Shown piece by piece: positions 1-7,378 of a stretch of 15,222 nt of DNA. Under the pieces are notes generated by a model that saw only the letters and a list, made by a program, of their open reading frames with translations, was not told the DNA's origin and ran no database searches. The position numbers were made by a program, and so were the translations under genes. The stretch comes from Hyphomicrobiales bacterium. GTDB lineage: Bacteria > Pseudomonadota > Alphaproteobacteria > Rhizobiales > Xanthobacteraceae. Position 1 is the first letter of the stretch. The number at the start of each line of letters is the position of its first letter. The stretch lies in contig JACQTM010000194.1 of assembly GCA_016210825.1 (NCBI GenBank), forward strand, positions 1 to 15,222. The letters run 5' to 3'.

Positions 1-30
1 CTTCGCGAAGCCCGCTTCGGCGGGCGAAGG
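1..30. terminator. GC-rich hairpin with TTCG tetraloop
   Basis: A perfect 6-bp stem, GCCCGC (10-15) and GCGGGC (20-25), closes on a TTCG tetraloop (16-19). CTTC (1-4) and GAAG (26-29) can add outer pairs across a small internal loop. No T-run follows on the plus strand, so this is a stable RNA hairpin that could end or protect the transcript of a gene left of the window, not a textbook intrinsic terminator. The gene it would serve is outside the window. Confidence 0.4.
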
Positions 31-62
31 AAGGTCGGAAAAGATCATGCTCAAACAAAAAG

Positions 63-105
63 CTAGAACCAGGTTCTGATTCAATCGGAATGAACCAGAC
101 TCTAG
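63..105. repeat. imperfect palindrome, probable interspersed intergenic element
   Basis: The sequence shows nested inverted arms: CTAGA (63-67) with TCTAG (101-105), GGTTC (72-76) with GAACC (92-96), and ATTC (79-82) with GAAT (88-91), around a 5-nt loop (83-87). It lies between the hairpin at 1-30 and the first gene. It resembles the short palindromic intergenic elements common in Bradyrhizobium-like genomes, but only one copy is in the window, so the repetitive nature is inferred. It also makes the upstream GTG at 109 an unlikely start for the next gene. Confidence 0.4.
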
Positions 106-195
106 GAAGTGAATATCACCCCCTTGCGGGAGAGCTCGGCAGCGTGCAGGCGTAAGCCTCAATACCGCCGGAAAGGGGAGCGCCCCTATACCTTG

Positions 196-1581
196 ATGAA
201 AGCCGAACTACCCACCGCCTTTACCCTCCCCCGCAAGGCGACAAGAGACGAAGTTACGCGACGCGTTGCTTGGCCGCTTGCGGTTATTTTCTCGTTCGCG
301 ATCCTGCTCGCGCCCGCGATCTGGAATGGCTTTCCGCTCGTGCAATACGATACTGGCGGTTATCTCGCGCGCTGGTGGGAAGGCTACCTGGTGCCGAGCC
401 GCTCCGTCGTCTACGGATTTTTCCTCGCCGCAGGCTGGCCGCTCGATTTCTGGCCGGTCATCGTCATCCAGTCGGCGCTGATCCTGTGGGTGCTGGCGTT
501 GACGCTGCGCGCGTTTGGTTTCGGCGGGCGGCCGGGATTCATGCTCGTCGTCATGGCGATGCTCGCCATTCTGACCACGCTGCCGTTCCTCACCGCCATG
601 TTGCTCACGGACATTTTTGCCGGCATCGCATTGCTTGCGCTGCATCTCGTCGTCTTTAAAGGCGGCATGCTTGGACGGTTCGAGCGCATCGCGCTCGTCA
701 CCCTCATCGCGTTTGCGGTGGCAACCCATAGCGCGACGTTCGCCGTGATGCTGGCGCTGCTCCTTGCCGGTTTTTGCGTGTTTTTCGTTCGCCGCGATAT
801 CGTCCCGATCGGCGGACTGGGGCGCGGGGCAGCCGCGCTTGTTCTCGGCGTGGCGATGCTGCTCGCCGCGAATTTTACCCTTTCCGGCCGAGTTGCCTGG
901 ACGCCGGGTGGATATGGAATCCTGTTCGGGCGGATGCTGCAGGACGGCATCGTCAAGCGCTACCTCGTCGACCATTGTCCCGATCCGACGCTCCGGCTTT
1001 GTCCCTATCGCGACAGGCTGCCCGAGACTTCCGACCGGTTTCTTTGGGGTGAAAGCTTTTTCGACGATCTCGGCCGCTTCGACGGATTAGGCGACGAGAT
1101 GCGGCGCATCGTGCTGGAGAGCCTCGCCGCCTATCCGAGGATGCAGTTCGAAACCGCCATCGCCGCGGCGCTCAAGCAGCTCGTGTCGGTGTCAGGCGGC
1201 GAAGGTGTCGGCACCGATCCCTATCACAGCTACGGAATGATGGAGCTCTATACGCCGTCGGTGCTACCGGCGCTCTGGGCTGCGCGCCAGCAAAAAGGCG
1301 AATTATCCTTCGACGTCATCAACCGCCTGCACGTTCCCATCGCTCTCATTTCGATGGCGATGCTGCCGGTTTTGATCGCACTCACCTTGCGCCGGCGCCG
1401 TGAGGCCGACATCGGCCTGCTCACGGCGACCGTCCTGATTGCGCTGCTCGCCAATGCCGTGATCTGCGGCGTGCTCTCAAACCCGCATAGCCGATACGGT
1501 GCGCGTCTCGCATGGACGGCCACATTGGCTGTGTTTCTGGTGTCAATGCGTCTTGCGGTGAAGCCGAAGCAGCGCGGCTGA
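196..1581 (+). CDS. polytopic inner-membrane protein of unknown function
   Basis: The product of 461 residues has many hydrophobic segments, at roughly residues 26-44, 69-104, 114-154, 165-198, 210-228, 377-397 and 407-450. A soluble, probably periplasmic region of about 145 residues (230-375) lies between the two membrane blocks. The first loop after TM1 carries YDTGGY (51-56), and the last block carries NPHSRYG (429-435). An acidic residue in the first outside loop is reminiscent of GT-C glycosyltransferases, but this is only a resemblance and no family is assigned. The frame is open back to a GTG at 109, but those 29 extra residues are basic, low in complexity and adjoin a palindrome. The ATG at 196 with a purine-rich GAAAGGGGAG upstream (171-180) is preferred. 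The next gene starts 116 nt downstream on the same strand, so co-transcription is possible. Confidence 0.75.
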   Translation: MKAELPTAFTLPRKATRDEVTRRVAWPLAVIFSFAILLAPAIWNGFPLVQYDTGGYLARWWEGYLVPSRSVVYGFFLAAGWPLDFWPVIVIQSALILWVLALTLRAFGFGGRPGFMLVVMAMLAILTTLPFLTAMLLTDIFAGIALLALHLVVFKGGMLGRFERIALVTLIAFAVATHSATFAVMLALLLAGFCVFFVRRDIVPIGGLGRGAAALVLGVAMLLAANFTLSGRVAWTPGGYGILFGRMLQDGIVKRYLVDHCPDPTLRLCPYRDRLPETSDRFLWGESFFDDLGRFDGLGDEMRRIVLESLAAYPRMQFETAIAAALKQLVSVSGGEGVGTDPYHSYGMMELYTPSVLPALWAARQQKGELSFDVINRLHVPIALISMAMLPVLIALTLRRRREADIGLLTATVLIALLANAVICGVLSNPHSRYGARLAWTATLAVFLVSMRLAVKPKQRG

Positions 1582-1697
1582 TAGCGTGAATTCTACCGCA
1601 CGTAACCGCCATCGTTTTTGATGCCCCGGCGATAAACGCTCTCACATTTCCGCCGCATCGGATGTGCTACCGTTCGGCTATCGATTAACGGAACACC

Positions 1698-3722
1698 ATG
1701 CGTGGCATTGCTTTAGGGGCCTGCGCCCTATTTCTGGCGATTTCCGGTCTTGACACCGCCGCCGCTCAACCGGCATCGGCGCCGCCGCTCGCCCTGCCCT
1801 CCAGCACCGTCGGGCCGCGGATCGAATGGGAGGTAAAGAACCGCTTTCGCCTGTTCAAGAATGAGGCCGATTTCCAGCGCCACGTCGCCGCGTCCCACGG
1901 CGACGGTGTGCTCGCCGCCGAAGGCCGCCTCGAGCGCGGGAGCGAAGGCCGCGGCTGGGCGCAAGATATGTTGGACAATCTGTGTGTCGATCAGACCGGC
2001 CGGATCCCTGAATTCTGTCAGCGCGACGGCGCGCGTGAAGTCTATCTCGCACCGGAGGATCATCGCGTTCAGGTGACGCTCGCCGGCGATGTGCCGCCTG
2101 GTTCGGCCTGTGTGTGGCAATTCGACGATAGTGACGGCGCACCGCAAGCGACGGCGGTGCCCTGCCAGGAGGGCGTGCGGTTGCGCGTGCGCTATGGGCG
2201 CACGACCGTTGCCACCGCCACAATCACATTGCCCAATGGCACGACACAAAGCTCGACGGCTAACATTCAGGTCCAAGACTTTCTCATCGCTGGAATGGGC
2301 GATTCCATCGCCGCCGGCGAAGGCAATCCCGACCGCCCGGTGGCGCTCGACGACGGCGGCTTCTGCTTCCGGCGATTCATACTTGGCGGTTTGAGCGAAT
2401 ATTTCCGTCCCGGCCGTACCGGATTTCGCGGCAGCCGCGCCTGCGACCCGGCATTGGCAACACCGGGCGGCGGCAACACCGCCGCCGACTGGGCGAAGCT
2501 CAATGCGCGCTGGCTCAACGCCGCCTGCCACCGCTCGCTCTACGGCTATCAGATGCGCACGGCGCTGGCGCTGGCGGTGGAGAACCCGAAGATCGCCGTC
2601 ACCTATTTGCCGCTCGGCTGCACGGGCGCGACCATCGATGTCGGCTTCTTCAATTCGCAGCGCGCGCGCGAATGCCCGCCTACGGGTTCGTGCGCCGGCA
2701 CAGCGCCGGCGCAAATGGATCGTCTGAAGGAGGCGCTCGCGCTGGCGCGACGGCACCGTGCCGACCGCGCGCTCGATCTCGTCCTCCTCACCATCGGCGC
2801 CAACGACGTTTCATTTTCCTGGCTCGTCGCCGACGTGATCGTCGAGTCGGCGCTGGAACGCACGTTGTTCGAGCAGGGCGGAATGATCATCGGGGTGCCC
2901 GAGGCGCAGAAGGCGCTGGACAAGGACGTGCCGCCGGACTTCGCCAAGCTGCGCGCCGCGCTGAAACCTCTCGTCGGTGGCAACCTCGCCAAAGTCGTCT
3001 TCGTCAATTATGGCAATCCGATACTCGCCGCTCCGGGCAAGGTTTGTCCCGGCGGGCGCCTCGGCTTCGACGTGCATCCCGCGTTCAACGCCGATCCGGT
3101 GCGCCTTCGCAAGATTGCGGATTTCGTGTCGCAGAAATTCCTGCCCAAGATGAAAACGCTGGCGCGCTGCGACGGCACCGGCACCTGCCGCGATCCCGCG
3201 ACCGAGCGCATGACCTTTGTCGATTCGCATCAGGCGGCCTTTGCTTCGCATGGCTTTTGCGCGCAGGCGGAAGGCGATCCGGAATTCGACCGCGCGTGCT
3301 TCTCGGCCGAGGGCAACAGCTTCCAGTCCGACCCCGCCGGTGCCGCCAACGATCCGATGGCGTGCCAGTTCGGCGCCAGCGCGTTTCGTCCCTACGCGTC
3401 GCGCGCGCGTTGGATTCGCACCGCCAACGACAGCTACTTCACCGCCATGACGTTTCCTGAAGGACTGCCGGCGGTGATGCGGCCGAGCGATCTGCACGAC
3501 GCCACCTGGGCGGCGGCGAGCGCCGTTTATGGCGGTGCGATTCATCCGACGGCGGAAGGTCATGCCGCGATGGCCGACGCGGCTTTGCCGGCCGTGCGTG
3601 ACGTCTTGGGATTGCGCGCGCCACCGCAAATTCGCGCCGAACCGCTGGCGCCTCTGCTACCGCAACTCGGCGGTCAATCGATTGCGCAGCCACCTTCCTC
3701 GACGCCGCCCGAGGCGCGCTAG
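1698..3722 (+). CDS. exported SGNH/GDSL-family hydrolase (lipase/esterase-like)
   Basis: The 674-residue protein begins with a Sec signal peptide (hydrophobic about 4-18, AxA-type cleavage near 21-24). An N-terminal region of about 170 residues, with three cysteines (96, 107, 138) and a beta-rich look, precedes the hydrolase domain. SGNH blocks are visible: GDSIAAGEGN (201-210) with nucleophile Ser203, a Gly-rich block II around LPLGCTG (304-310), GAND (367-370) with Asn369 of the oxyanion hole, and IHPTAEGH (615-622) with catalytic His616. The Asp usually three residues before this His is Gly613. The family hydrolyses ester bonds in lipids or acetylated sugars; the substrate here is unknown. 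Ten or more cysteines in the mature part fit a disulfide-rich periplasmic or secreted enzyme. It is larger than typical SGNH enzymes of 200-400 residues. The start is ATG with GGAA (1691-1693 region) a few bases upstream. It ends convergently with the ferredoxin reductase gene. Confidence 0.85.
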   Translation: MRGIALGACALFLAISGLDTAAAQPASAPPLALPSSTVGPRIEWEVKNRFRLFKNEADFQRHVAASHGDGVLAAEGRLERGSEGRGWAQDMLDNLCVDQTGRIPEFCQRDGAREVYLAPEDHRVQVTLAGDVPPGSACVWQFDDSDGAPQATAVPCQEGVRLRVRYGRTTVATATITLPNGTTQSSTANIQVQDFLIAGMGDSIAAGEGNPDRPVALDDGGFCFRRFILGGLSEYFRPGRTGFRGSRACDPALATPGGGNTAADWAKLNARWLNAACHRSLYGYQMRTALALAVENPKIAVTYLPLGCTGATIDVGFFNSQRARECPPTGSCAGTAPAQMDRLKEALALARRHRADRALDLVLLTIGANDVSFSWLVADVIVESALERTLFEQGGMIIGVPEAQKALDKDVPPDFAKLRAALKPLVGGNLAKVVFVNYGNPILAAPGKVCPGGRLGFDVHPAFNADPVRLRKIADFVSQKFLPKMKTLARCDGTGTCRDPATERMTFVDSHQAAFASHGFCAQAEGDPEFDRACFSAEGNSFQSDPAGAANDPMACQFGASAFRPYASRARWIRTANDSYFTAMTFPEGLPAVMRPSDLHDATWAAASAVYGGAIHPTAEGHAAMADAALPAVRDVLGLRAPPQIRAEPLAPLLPQLGGQSIAQPPSSTPPEAR

Positions 3723-3724
3723 GC

Positions 3725-3746
3725 CACGCCAAGCTTCTTTTGCAGG
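3725..3746 (-). repeat. 22-bp copy of the reductase gene 3' end (left copy)
   Basis: Bases 3725-3746 match 3920-3941 at 20 of 22 positions (differences at 3728 and 3731). Read on the minus strand this copy encodes LQKKLGV and then Ala and a TAG stop (3719-3721), the same C-terminus as the reductase (LQKKLGVT). The TAG overlaps the stop of the SGNH gene on the other strand (3720-3722). This may be the original end of the reductase gene, now separated by the palindromic element, or a decayed target-site duplication. Confidence 0.7.
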
Positions 3747-3754
3747 TTTATCTC

Positions 3755-3912
3755 TTTTTTACCTCCCCCCTTGTGGGGGGAGGTCGGCGAGCGCCGAAAG
3801 GCGCGAGCTGGGTGGGGGGTCTTTTCCGGCTTCGCAACTGATCCCAACGACCTCCACCGGCCACTCGCTTTCGCTCGTGACCACCCTCCCCACAAGGGGG
3901 AGGGAAAAAAGA
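3755..3912. repeat. palindromic intergenic element (MITE/RPE-like) with inverted arms
   Basis: The two ends are imperfect inverted copies: TTTTTT followed by a C-rich/G-rich hairpin at the left (3755-3783) and the mirror image ending in AAAAAA at the right (about 3885-3910). The left arm has a perfect 9-bp stem (3762-3770 with 3775-3783) and TTGT loop; the right arm has an 8-bp stem with an ACAAG loop (about 3884-3904). The interior is GC-rich and non-coding on both strands. Such 150-200 bp palindromic elements are common between genes in rhizobial genomes. It carries no open frame for a transposase, so any mobility would need help in trans. It is flanked by the 22-bp direct repeat. Confidence 0.65.
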
Positions 3913-3913
3913 A

Positions 3914-4942
3914 TCACGTCACACCGAGCTTCTTTTGCAGGCTGGTGGAGGATGTCGTGTACTGGAACGTCAGCTTCTTGTCCGGGAAGACGTAGCGGTG
4001 CGCCTTCTGCGCCATCAGCGCCGCCTCATGGAAGCCGCAGAGAATGAGCTTCAGCTTGCCCGGATAAGTGTTGATGTCGCCGATGGCGAAGATGCCGGGT
4101 GCGCTGGTTTCGAATTTCTCCGTATCCACGACGATCAGATCATTGTCGAGCTTGAGCCCCCAATTCGCCACCGGCCCGAGCTTCATCGTGAGTCCGAAGA
4201 ACGGCAGCATGGCCTCGCAGGCGATGGCAACGCTCGAGCCGTCGTTGCGCTTGACGATCGCGGTCTTGAGCTGGCCGCCCTCGCCTTCCACCGCCGAAAC
4301 CTGGCCGAGCACAAAATCGATCTTGCCGTCTTTCGCGAGTGCCAGCATCTTGTTGACGCTGTCGGGGGCGGCGCGGAATTCCTGACGCCGGTGCACTAGC
4401 GTCAGATGGCTTGCAAGCGGAGCTAGATTGAGCGTCCAATCGAGGGCGCTATCGCCGCCGCCGACGATCAGGATGCGCTTGCCCTTGAAGACGTCCATCT
4501 TGCGCACGGCGTAATGCACCGATTTGTCCTCATAGGCCTCGATGCCCGGGATAGGCGGGCGCTTGGGCTGAAACGAGCCGCCGCCCGCGGCGATCACCAC
4601 GACCTTGGTTTCGAAAATTTTTCCGGCGTCGGTGGTGATGCGAAAGGCCGGCTCGCCGATGCGCTCGATGCTCTGCACCATCTCGGTCAGGTGGAAGACC
4701 GGACCGAACGGCTTGATCTGCGCCATCAGGGAATCCACGAGGCTGGCGCCGGTGCACTTCGGCACGCCCGGAATGTCATAAATTGGCTTGTCGGGATAGA
4801 GCTCGGCGCATTGCCCGCCTGGCTTGTCGAGGATATCGATAAGATGCGTCTTCATGTCGAGCAGACCAAGCTCAAACACGGCAAACAGGCCAATGGGTCC
4901 TGCGCCGATGATGAGAATGTCGGTTTTGATCGGTTCGGTCAT
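3914..4942 (-). CDS. ferredoxin-NADP(+) reductase, thioredoxin-reductase-like type
   Basis: This FAD enzyme moves electrons between NADPH and ferredoxin (EC 1.18.1.2 class). At 342 residues it has the usual length of the family known from Rhodopseudomonas palustris and Bacillus YumC. Motifs seen: FAD-binding GAGPIG (13-18), GGQCAELYP (42-50), NADP-binding GGGDSA (161-166) with HRR (184-186) for the 2'-phosphate, and FAIGDINTYPGKLKL (285-299) near the flavin. The CxxC pair of true thioredoxin reductases is absent, which supports the reductase assignment. The C-terminal tail TTSSTSLQKKLGV is typical of this group. The gene starts 35 nt after the ferredoxin stop, so the two form one transcript and are likely partners. 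No strong Shine-Dalgarno is visible before the ATG. The last codons and stop lie at the edge of a palindromic element, and its 3' end is present twice (see 3725-3746). Confidence 0.93.
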   Translation of the reverse strand: MTEPIKTDILIIGAGPIGLFAVFELGLLDMKTHLIDILDKPGGQCAELYPDKPIYDIPGVPKCTGASLVDSLMAQIKPFGPVFHLTEMVQSIERIGEPAFRITTDAGKIFETKVVVIAAGGGSFQPKRPPIPGIEAYEDKSVHYAVRKMDVFKGKRILIVGGGDSALDWTLNLAPLASHLTLVHRRQEFRAAPDSVNKMLALAKDGKIDFVLGQVSAVEGEGGQLKTAIVKRNDGSSVAIACEAMLPFFGLTMKLGPVANWGLKLDNDLIVVDTEKFETSAPGIFAIGDINTYPGKLKLILCGFHEAALMAQKAHRYVFPDKKLTFQYTTSSTSLQKKLGVT

Positions 4943-4977
4943 GGCTGAGATACTACAACAGTTATGTCTAATAACAA

Positions 4978-5298
4978 TTATGCCTGCCGCTCGGGGGTGC
5001 GCACCACGAGGCCGTCAAGATCCTCGGTCACCTTGATCTGGCACGACAACCGCGAATTTGCCCGCACGTCATAGCCGAAATCGAGCATGTCCTCCTCCAT
5101 CGGCGACGGCTCGCCGGTCTTCTCCCGCCAGGCCTCATCAACATAGACATGGCATGTGGCGCAGGCGCAGGCGCCACCACATTCCGCCTCGATGCCGGGG
5201 ATACCGTTCTTGATCGCGTTTTCCATCACCGTCGAACCGACTTCGGCGTTAACCGAGCGCGCGGTGCCTGCGGAATCGATGTAGGTAATCTTGGGCAT
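4978..5298 (-). CDS. [2Fe-2S] ferredoxin, adrenodoxin/FdVI type
   Basis: The 106-residue soluble protein carries the cluster ligands C40-X5-C46-X2-C49 and C86, the spacing of vertebrate-type (adrenodoxin, Rhodobacter FdVI, Caulobacter FdxB) ferredoxins. One more cysteine, C44, sits inside the ligand loop. The acidic stretch EPSPMEEDMLDF (63-74) is where this family docks its reductase or P450 partner. Such ferredoxins serve in iron-sulfur cluster or heme A biogenesis, or feed P450 enzymes; the sequence does not decide which. The reductase gene follows directly on the same strand. A hairpin with a T-stretch (5318-5338) separates the ferredoxin from the upstream porin-like gene, so it probably has its own promoter in or near 5299-5407. 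Confidence 0.93.
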   Translation of the reverse strand: MPKITYIDSAGTARSVNAEVGSTVMENAIKNGIPGIEAECGGACACATCHVYVDEAWREKTGEPSPMEEDMLDFGYDVRANSRLSCQIKVTEDLDGLVVRTPERQA

Positions 5299-5317
5299 CG
5301 CTTCAGCCGATAATGGG

Positions 5318-5338
5318 AAAACCGGCCGGGTGACCGGC
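5318..5338 (-). terminator. possible intrinsic terminator after the outer-membrane gene
   Basis: On the minus strand a perfect 5-bp stem GCCGG/CCGGC closes a TCAC loop and is followed by CGG and TTTT. It lies 70 nt downstream of the beta-barrel stop (5408) and about 20 nt before the ferredoxin ATG (5298), so it could end the barrel transcript. The stem is short and the T-run brief and interrupted. Confidence 0.4.
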
Positions 5339-5407
5339 GCGGTCCCTATACCGGCTCTTGCCCGCGCACGCCAGTGCGGCGGCTATGCGCGCGGCGTAAT
5401 TGCGATT

Positions 5408-6139
5408 TCAATATTTCGCGACGATGGGCCCGGCCCCAAACCTATAATTGAGGCCGAGCTTGATCAGGTGGAATGTTCGCGTCACGTCGAAGATATTCTG
5501 ACTGACGCCGTTGCTGACAGTCACGCGTTCCTTCGTTGGATAGTCGAGGAACGTGTATTCGGCTTTGACCGACCAATTTGGATCAATGGCGTATTCGATC
5601 CCGCCGCCGGCCGTCCAGCCCCAGGTACTGTTGCTGCCGGTGCAGGGCGTACCAACGCAGGTCGGAATGGTAACGGCGAGTTGACGGAACCCCTCGCTCA
5701 TCCACGCGGCGCCGCCCTTGGCGAACCACAAGGTGCGATCGAACGCATAGCCGAGGCGCGCGGCGATGGTGGCGTACGTATCGGGCTCGCCCCTGCAATT
5801 GATGATTCCTTGAGGCACGATGCAGTTCGAGCTGCCGGCCACCCGCGACCAGGTGTAGTCGCCCTCGATTCCAATCACCCAGGAATCCGATTGGAAATTG
5901 TATCCGGCTTGCGCGCCGCCGAGGATTCCGCGCGGACGCGGCGGGTCGATGATAGCCACGCCCGATGGAATTTGGGTGAGCTCCGGGAACGCCCAGCCGT
6001 AGCCGAAATGGCCGCCGATGTAGAAACCCGTCCAGTTCCAGATCGCAAGCGGCGCGGCTTTGACCGGCATGTCGGCAGCAAATGCCGGCTCGCCCAGGAG
6101 AGCGATCGTTGCGAAGCTTGCCAGCAGGAATTTCCGCAT
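5408..6139 (-). CDS. outer-membrane beta-barrel protein, Omp25/Omp31 (immunogenic porin-like) family
   Basis: The 243-residue product has a clear signal peptide (MRKFLLASF..., AxA cleavage near 19-22), then the start typical of rhizobial Omp25/31 proteins, with an aromatic WNWTGFYIGGHFGYGW strand (34-49). Alternating hydrophobic strands follow, and the final strand LGLNYRFG (228-235) is of barrel type, although eight residues follow it. Two cysteine pairs (106/115 and 161/166) lie in likely surface loops. Proteins of this family are abundant barrels that stabilise the outer membrane; a transport role is not shown. The frame is open to 6181, but the extra 14 residues contain no signal sequence, whereas the ATG at 6139 starts the signal peptide directly and has GGTGGGGG just upstream. 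It is transcribed alone, with hairpins on either side. Confidence 0.88.
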   Translation of the reverse strand: MRKFLLASFATIALLGEPAFAADMPVKAAPLAIWNWTGFYIGGHFGYGWAFPELTQIPSGVAIIDPPRPRGILGGAQAGYNFQSDSWVIGIEGDYTWSRVAGSSNCIVPQGIINCRGEPDTYATIAARLGYAFDRTLWFAKGGAAWMSEGFRQLAVTIPTCVGTPCTGSNSTWGWTAGGGIEYAIDPNWSVKAEYTFLDYPTKERVTVSNGVSQNIFDVTRTFHLIKLGLNYRFGAGPIVAKY

Positions 6140-6237
6140 GACGCCCCCACCGCCGGAATTCCCTGATGCAAAAATTATCACATTTGCCGGCGGATCACCA
6201 GCGCATCAGCCATTGCCCCGTGGAAATGTTCAAGACC

Positions 6238-6253
6238 GCCGGAACTTTCCGGC
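6238..6253. terminator. hairpin between HPt and outer-membrane genes
   Basis: GCCGGAA (6238-6244) and TTCCGGC (6247-6253) are perfect reverse complements, giving a 6-bp stem with a 4-nt loop. It lies 48 nt after the HPt stop codon in the direction of transcription. No real T-run follows on the minus strand, so termination there is possible but not certain. Confidence 0.35.
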
Positions 6254-6300
6254 AATGTTTTGATTCCACTCAAATTTGGTCGTGAATTTTGTTGTGAGCG

Positions 6301-6687
6301 TCAGTGCGCGCGCAGGAGATCGGTTATGACCGCGCGTGCCTGCTGGATGGAGCCGTGCAGCGTCTCGACCGCGCGATCAAGGCCGGTGCGATTGGTGGCG
6401 GCGATGAGTTCGACCATCTCGGCGGAGCGTGCGACGCGCCAGGCGCCGATGCCGCGCGCGGAACCTTTGAGTGTATGTGCGCAAGCTGCGATCATTGCTG
6501 GCTCGGCCGCGTGCATCCGCACGGACAGCATCTCAGCCTGCCGGTCGAACAATCCCAGCACCTCGCGTTCCAGGCTTCGATCGCCGAGCGTCATCCGCGA
6601 CAGATGGTCGAGATCGATCGGCCGCTCGATAGGTGTGAGGGGCGGTGCTGAAATCGGTTCGGTCAGGTCTGTGGAGAACTCGATCAT
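6301..6687 (-). CDS. histidine phosphotransfer (HPt) domain protein
   Basis: The 128-residue protein is a single helical HPt domain. The core AHTLKGSARGIGAWRVA (70-86) carries the phospho-accepting histidine, His71, and the small residues that pack beside it. HPt proteins relay phosphate between hybrid histidine kinases and response regulators. No kinase or regulator is beside it here, so its partners are encoded elsewhere. The N-terminal 25 residues look disordered and proline-rich. The frame is open to 6789, but an 8-bp palindrome (6732-6752) and unlike residue composition in that part favour the ATG at 6687, which has an AGAG-rich stretch upstream. The 128-residue length fits a stand-alone HPt protein. 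Confidence 0.82.
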   Translation of the reverse strand: MIEFSTDLTEPISAPPLTPIERPIDLDHLSRMTLGDRSLEREVLGLFDRQAEMLSVRMHAAEPAMIAACAHTLKGSARGIGAWRVARSAEMVELIAATNRTGLDRAVETLHGSIQQARAVITDLLRAH

Positions 6688-6731
6688 GAGCTGCTCTCTG
6701 AGGAATCGCGACGACTCACGTAGCGCGCCAA

Positions 6732-6752
6732 TTTGGCCGCGGATCGGCCAAA
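6732..6752. promoter_or_regulatory. perfect 8-bp inverted repeat upstream of the HPt gene
   Basis: TTTGGCCG (6732-6739) and CGGCCAAA (6745-6752) flank a 5-nt spacer, 45 nt upstream of the preferred HPt start. No T-run follows on either strand. It could be an operator or a hairpin between the two minus-strand genes. Confidence 0.35.
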
Positions 6753-6791
6753 ACCGGGTAAATACATGACCGCAAATTCGCGCGATCACCC

Positions 6792-6812
6792 AACCGAACC
6801 ATGTGATCGGTT
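6792..6812. promoter_or_regulatory. 6-bp inverted repeat with 9-nt spacer
   Basis: AACCGA (6792-6797) and TCGGTT (6807-6812) are perfect reverse complements. They lie just downstream of the stop of the small conserved gene and upstream of the HPt gene. The dyad could be an operator for the HPt gene or a weak terminator; the sequence does not separate these. Confidence 0.25.
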
Positions 6813-6821
6813 AACGAAACC

Positions 6822-7154
6822 TTACCGTGAGCGGCGGCGGACGCCGGTTTCCGGCGGGTGTTGCCCAAGCGCCCGGTAGCCCTGCGGGGTCAGGCGGCAG
6901 ACCAGCCAGTCCGCCTTGGTTGGATTGTTGAACCAGACCTCGGCCCATCCATGAGCAATGCAGGATTCAATGGTCTTTCGCGGCACTTCGCGGCCATCGA
7001 GGTCGAAAAGCGGCAGCTTGCCCCCGGGTTCCGAAAGGCCGCGAGCCAGATAGCGCCGCTGCGCCTCGCTCGGCCGCACGGTCGCCGCAATGCTGACCGC
7101 ATCATCGGGTCCACTGGTGCCGATGCGGTTGCGCTCGTCCTCCGCCCCGCTCAT
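6822..7154 (-). CDS. small conserved protein of unknown function
   Basis: The 110-residue soluble protein has a low-complexity N-terminus (1-27) and a folded-looking core (28-97) with RYLARGLSEPGGKLPLFD (34-51), RKTIESCIAHGWAE (59-72) and WLVCRLTPQGYRAL (83-96). The helix-turn-strand order ending in a TPQGYRAL helix resembles small winged-helix proteins, but no recognition helix can be assigned with confidence. It ends in an Arg-rich tail. I recognise the pattern as a conserved hypothetical protein of Bradyrhizobium-like bacteria; no function is known to me. The frame begins with a TTG at 7163; the ATG three codons later is preferred. It is divergent from the giant coiled-coil gene across a 224-bp region. 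Confidence 0.7.
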   Translation of the reverse strand: MSGAEDERNRIGTSGPDDAVSIAATVRPSEAQRRYLARGLSEPGGKLPLFDLDGREVPRKTIESCIAHGWAEVWFNNPTKADWLVCRLTPQGYRALGQHPPETGVRRRSR

Positions 7155-7378
7155 GGTATCCAAACCATTAACGATGAAGGCAAACGTCGTATTAAACTTG
7201 GTTTCCTTCGTTTCCCCAAGCGGATAGGATGCCGGGGAGGCGAGCGTTAAGGTGTGCGTGGGTGCGTTCAGACGAATGCCCTGGGAGGGGATTCCGACGG
7301 CAGACGCGCGCGTGGCGCGGCTCGGATCATTCCGGCCGCGACCGAGGTATATCGTGACGACGCGAGGCGGCGACGGAA
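7155..7378. promoter_or_regulatory. divergent promoter region
   Basis: This 224-bp stretch separates two divergent genes and must hold both promoters. TTAA-containing boxes occur at about 7166-7170 and 7192-7196, but their spacing does not fit the CtrA site TTAA-N7-TTAA. A GAGGCGG sequence (7365-7371) sits at ribosome-binding distance from the ATG at 7379. No convincing -35/-10 pair was found by eye. Confidence 0.35.

Noticed and set aside
208..975. 255-residue antisense frame opposite the first membrane protein
   Set aside because: Its composition is His/Gln/Arg-rich and lacks any fold or motif; it is the shadow of a GC-rich coding strand.
1728..3629. Long antisense frames opposite the SGNH hydrolase gene
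   Set aside because: They lie fully inside a gene with a signal peptide and clear catalytic motifs, and their products are Arg/Ala-rich without motifs.
5291..6166. 291-residue plus-strand frame opposite the outer-membrane gene
   Set aside because: The minus strand encodes a signal peptide and barrel strands; the plus frame shows no membrane, signal or family feature.
7164..7200. CtrA binding site upstream of the polarity gene
   Set aside because: Two TTAA boxes are present but more than 20 nt apart, not the 7-nt spacing of the known motif.
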